A stretch of 64,000 nt of DNA. It comes from Alsobacter sp045348435 (lineage in GTDB: Bacteria; Pseudomonadota; Alphaproteobacteria; Rhizobiales; Beijerinckiaceae). The stretch covers positions 5,332,001 through 5,396,000 of the forward strand of contig NZ_CP157484.1 of the NCBI RefSeq assembly GCF_045348435.1. Direction: 5' to 3'. Position numbers and translations under genes: made by a program. The notes below the pieces were generated by a model. That model worked only from the letters and a program-made list of their open reading frames with translations, searched no databases and was not told the DNA's origin. Positions 62,029 to 64,000 of the stretch are shown in pieces. Numbering within the stretch: position 1 is the first letter of the stretch; each line of letters starts with the position of its first letter.

Positions 62029-62499
62029 ATGTCCAACCGAACGCCCGCCACCGCCGCCCTCGACAGGCTCGGCGTGGCCTACGATCTGCACCGCTACGAC
62101 TACGACCCTGAGGCGCCGCAGATCGGCCTGCACGCGGCCGAGAGCCTGGGCGTGGATCCCGGCTGCGTGCTCAAGACCCTGATGGCGCTGGTCGACGGCA
62201 AGCCCGTCTGCGTGGTGGTTCCTTCCGACCGGGAGGTCAGCATGAAGCGCCTCGCCGCGGCGGCGGGCGGAAAGTCCGCCCAGATGATGAAACCGGCGGA
62301 CGCCGAGAGGTCGACCGGATACCGGGTCGGCGGCATCAGCCCGTTCGGCCAGAGAAAGGCGGTCCGGACCTTCGTCGACGCCGGCGGCCTCGGCCAGGCC
62401 CGCGTCTTCGTCAATGGCGGACAGCGCGGCCTGCAGGTCCGTCTCGCCCCGGGCGATCTTGTGCGGGCGCTGGACGCCGCGGTCGAGCCGCTGTGCTGA
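62029..62499 (+). CDS. ybaK: YbaK/EbsC-type aminoacyl-tRNA deacylase
   Basis: Protein of 156 residues that hydrolyses mischarged Cys-tRNA(Pro). It has TPATAALDRLGVAYDLHRYDYD, then VLKTLMALVDGKPVCVVVPSDREVSMKRLAAAAG with the conserved Lys, and YRVGGISPFGQRKAVRTFVD, which are all YbaK signatures. The ATG at 62029 yields the family start. It lies between the sRNA candidate (divergent) and ahcY. Confidence 0.93.
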   Translation: MSNRTPATAALDRLGVAYDLHRYDYDPEAPQIGLHAAESLGVDPGCVLKTLMALVDGKPVCVVVPSDREVSMKRLAAAAGGKSAQMMKPADAERSTGYRVGGISPFGQRKAVRTFVDAGGLGQARVFVNGGQRGLQVRLAPGDLVRALDAAVEPLC

Positions 62500-62511
62500 C
62501 GCGCACGGACG

Positions 62512-62536
62512 TATAAAGATTTCTTTATATCTTTAT
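62512..62536. promoter_or_regulatory. Operator-like dyad upstream of ahcY
   Basis: TATAAAGATTTCTTTATA (62512-62529) is a perfect 8+8 dyad with a 2-base centre, and a further TCTTTAT half-site follows at 62530-62536. It stands out as AT-rich in this GC-rich window and lies about 75 bases before the ahcY ATG. The pattern resembles sites I associate with ArsR-type SahR regulators of methionine-cycle genes, an uncertain recall. A candidate -35/-10 region (TTGACG, CTATAG) follows but with poor spacing. Confidence 0.6.
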
Positions 62537-62605
62537 TGCCGCCTTGACGCGTCGCTGCTATAGAGCACGCCACAGTTTCATCGCCACCAACCGGGGCCGA
62601 GAGCC

Positions 62606-64000
<1,395 letters not shown>

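Noticed and set aside
62544..62563. Standard sigma-70 promoter TTGACG / CTATAG for ahcY
   Set aside because: The hexamers are only 8 bases apart, which is too close for one promoter.
62500..62605. SAM or SAH riboswitch before ahcY
   Set aside because: The 106 bases show no SAM-II or SAH-type pseudoknot pattern; the only striking structure is the DNA-like dyad.

Overview
The window is about 69% GC by eye and reads as the chromosome of an alphaproteobacterium of the order Hyphomicrobiales (Rhizobiales). Pointers are the gene run pckA - chvI - chvG - hprK - PTS EIIA - HPr - ahcY, a conserved order in this group; the msrPQ pair; the two-domain ChvG/ChvI kinase system; NitT/TauT and Dpp-type importers in numbers; and several families of short intergenic palindromes. 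I cannot name the genus. No rRNA, tRNA, CRISPR array, prophage or transposase gene was seen.

Layout. 1-3985: the 3' part of a Dpp/Opp-type peptide or nickel-like importer (two permeases, two ATPases) followed by an RpiR-type regulator. 3992-6359 (minus): UDP-galactopyranose mutase and a glycosyltransferase. 6603-9279: a 2-keto-3-deoxypentonate dehydratase (XylX-like) and alpha-ketoglutaric semialdehyde dehydrogenase, the two last steps of non-phosphorylating pentose oxidation. 9373-17832: a reductive pyrimidine breakdown locus with a RutR-like repressor, a RutR-box operator, ureidopropionase-type hydrolase, dihydropyrimidinase and a NitT/TauT-type importer; three different palindromic repeats sit between its genes. 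17839-26507: a CAP protein, then a redox and sensing block: membrane cytochrome b fused to an ethylbenzene-dehydrogenase-like heme domain, its likely NADH/2Fe-2S reductase, a substrate-binding protein with a chemoreceptor, and the msrPQ periplasmic methionine sulfoxide repair pair. 26657-33575: a 2-keto-3-deoxygluconate-type kinase and a complete second Dpp importer.

33576-35251 is a repeat-rich stretch: four tandem units of about 209 bp, each holding a 127-bp palindrome, then a small GIY-YIG nuclease gene with a fifth palindrome on its other side. 35252-43511 is a lysine/glutarate breakdown block (FAD oxidoreductase, LysR regulator, ALDH7-type aminoadipate semialdehyde dehydrogenase, glutaryl-CoA dehydrogenase, CoA-transferase) plus a thiamine-diphosphate enzyme. 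43534-45124 holds an ArsR/SRPBCC pair with two perfect operators and a TPR protein. 45258-49171 is surface-polysaccharide synthesis. 49253-53149 holds an M48 protease, LemA, a sodium/proton antiporter and a ParDE toxin-antitoxin pair.

53260 to the end is the conserved central-regulation block: PEP carboxykinase, a HugZ-like protein, ChvI/ChvG, HprK, EIIA and HPr; a bidirectional terminator; an L,D-transpeptidase, an EamA transporter, a candidate MmgR-like small RNA, YbaK, and S-adenosylhomocysteine hydrolase cut by the window edge a few codons before its expected end. The best candidates for new biology are the palindrome/GIY-YIG array, the cytochrome b-ethylbenzene-dehydrogenase-domain electron pathway with its structured leader, and the small RNA at 61817-61895.
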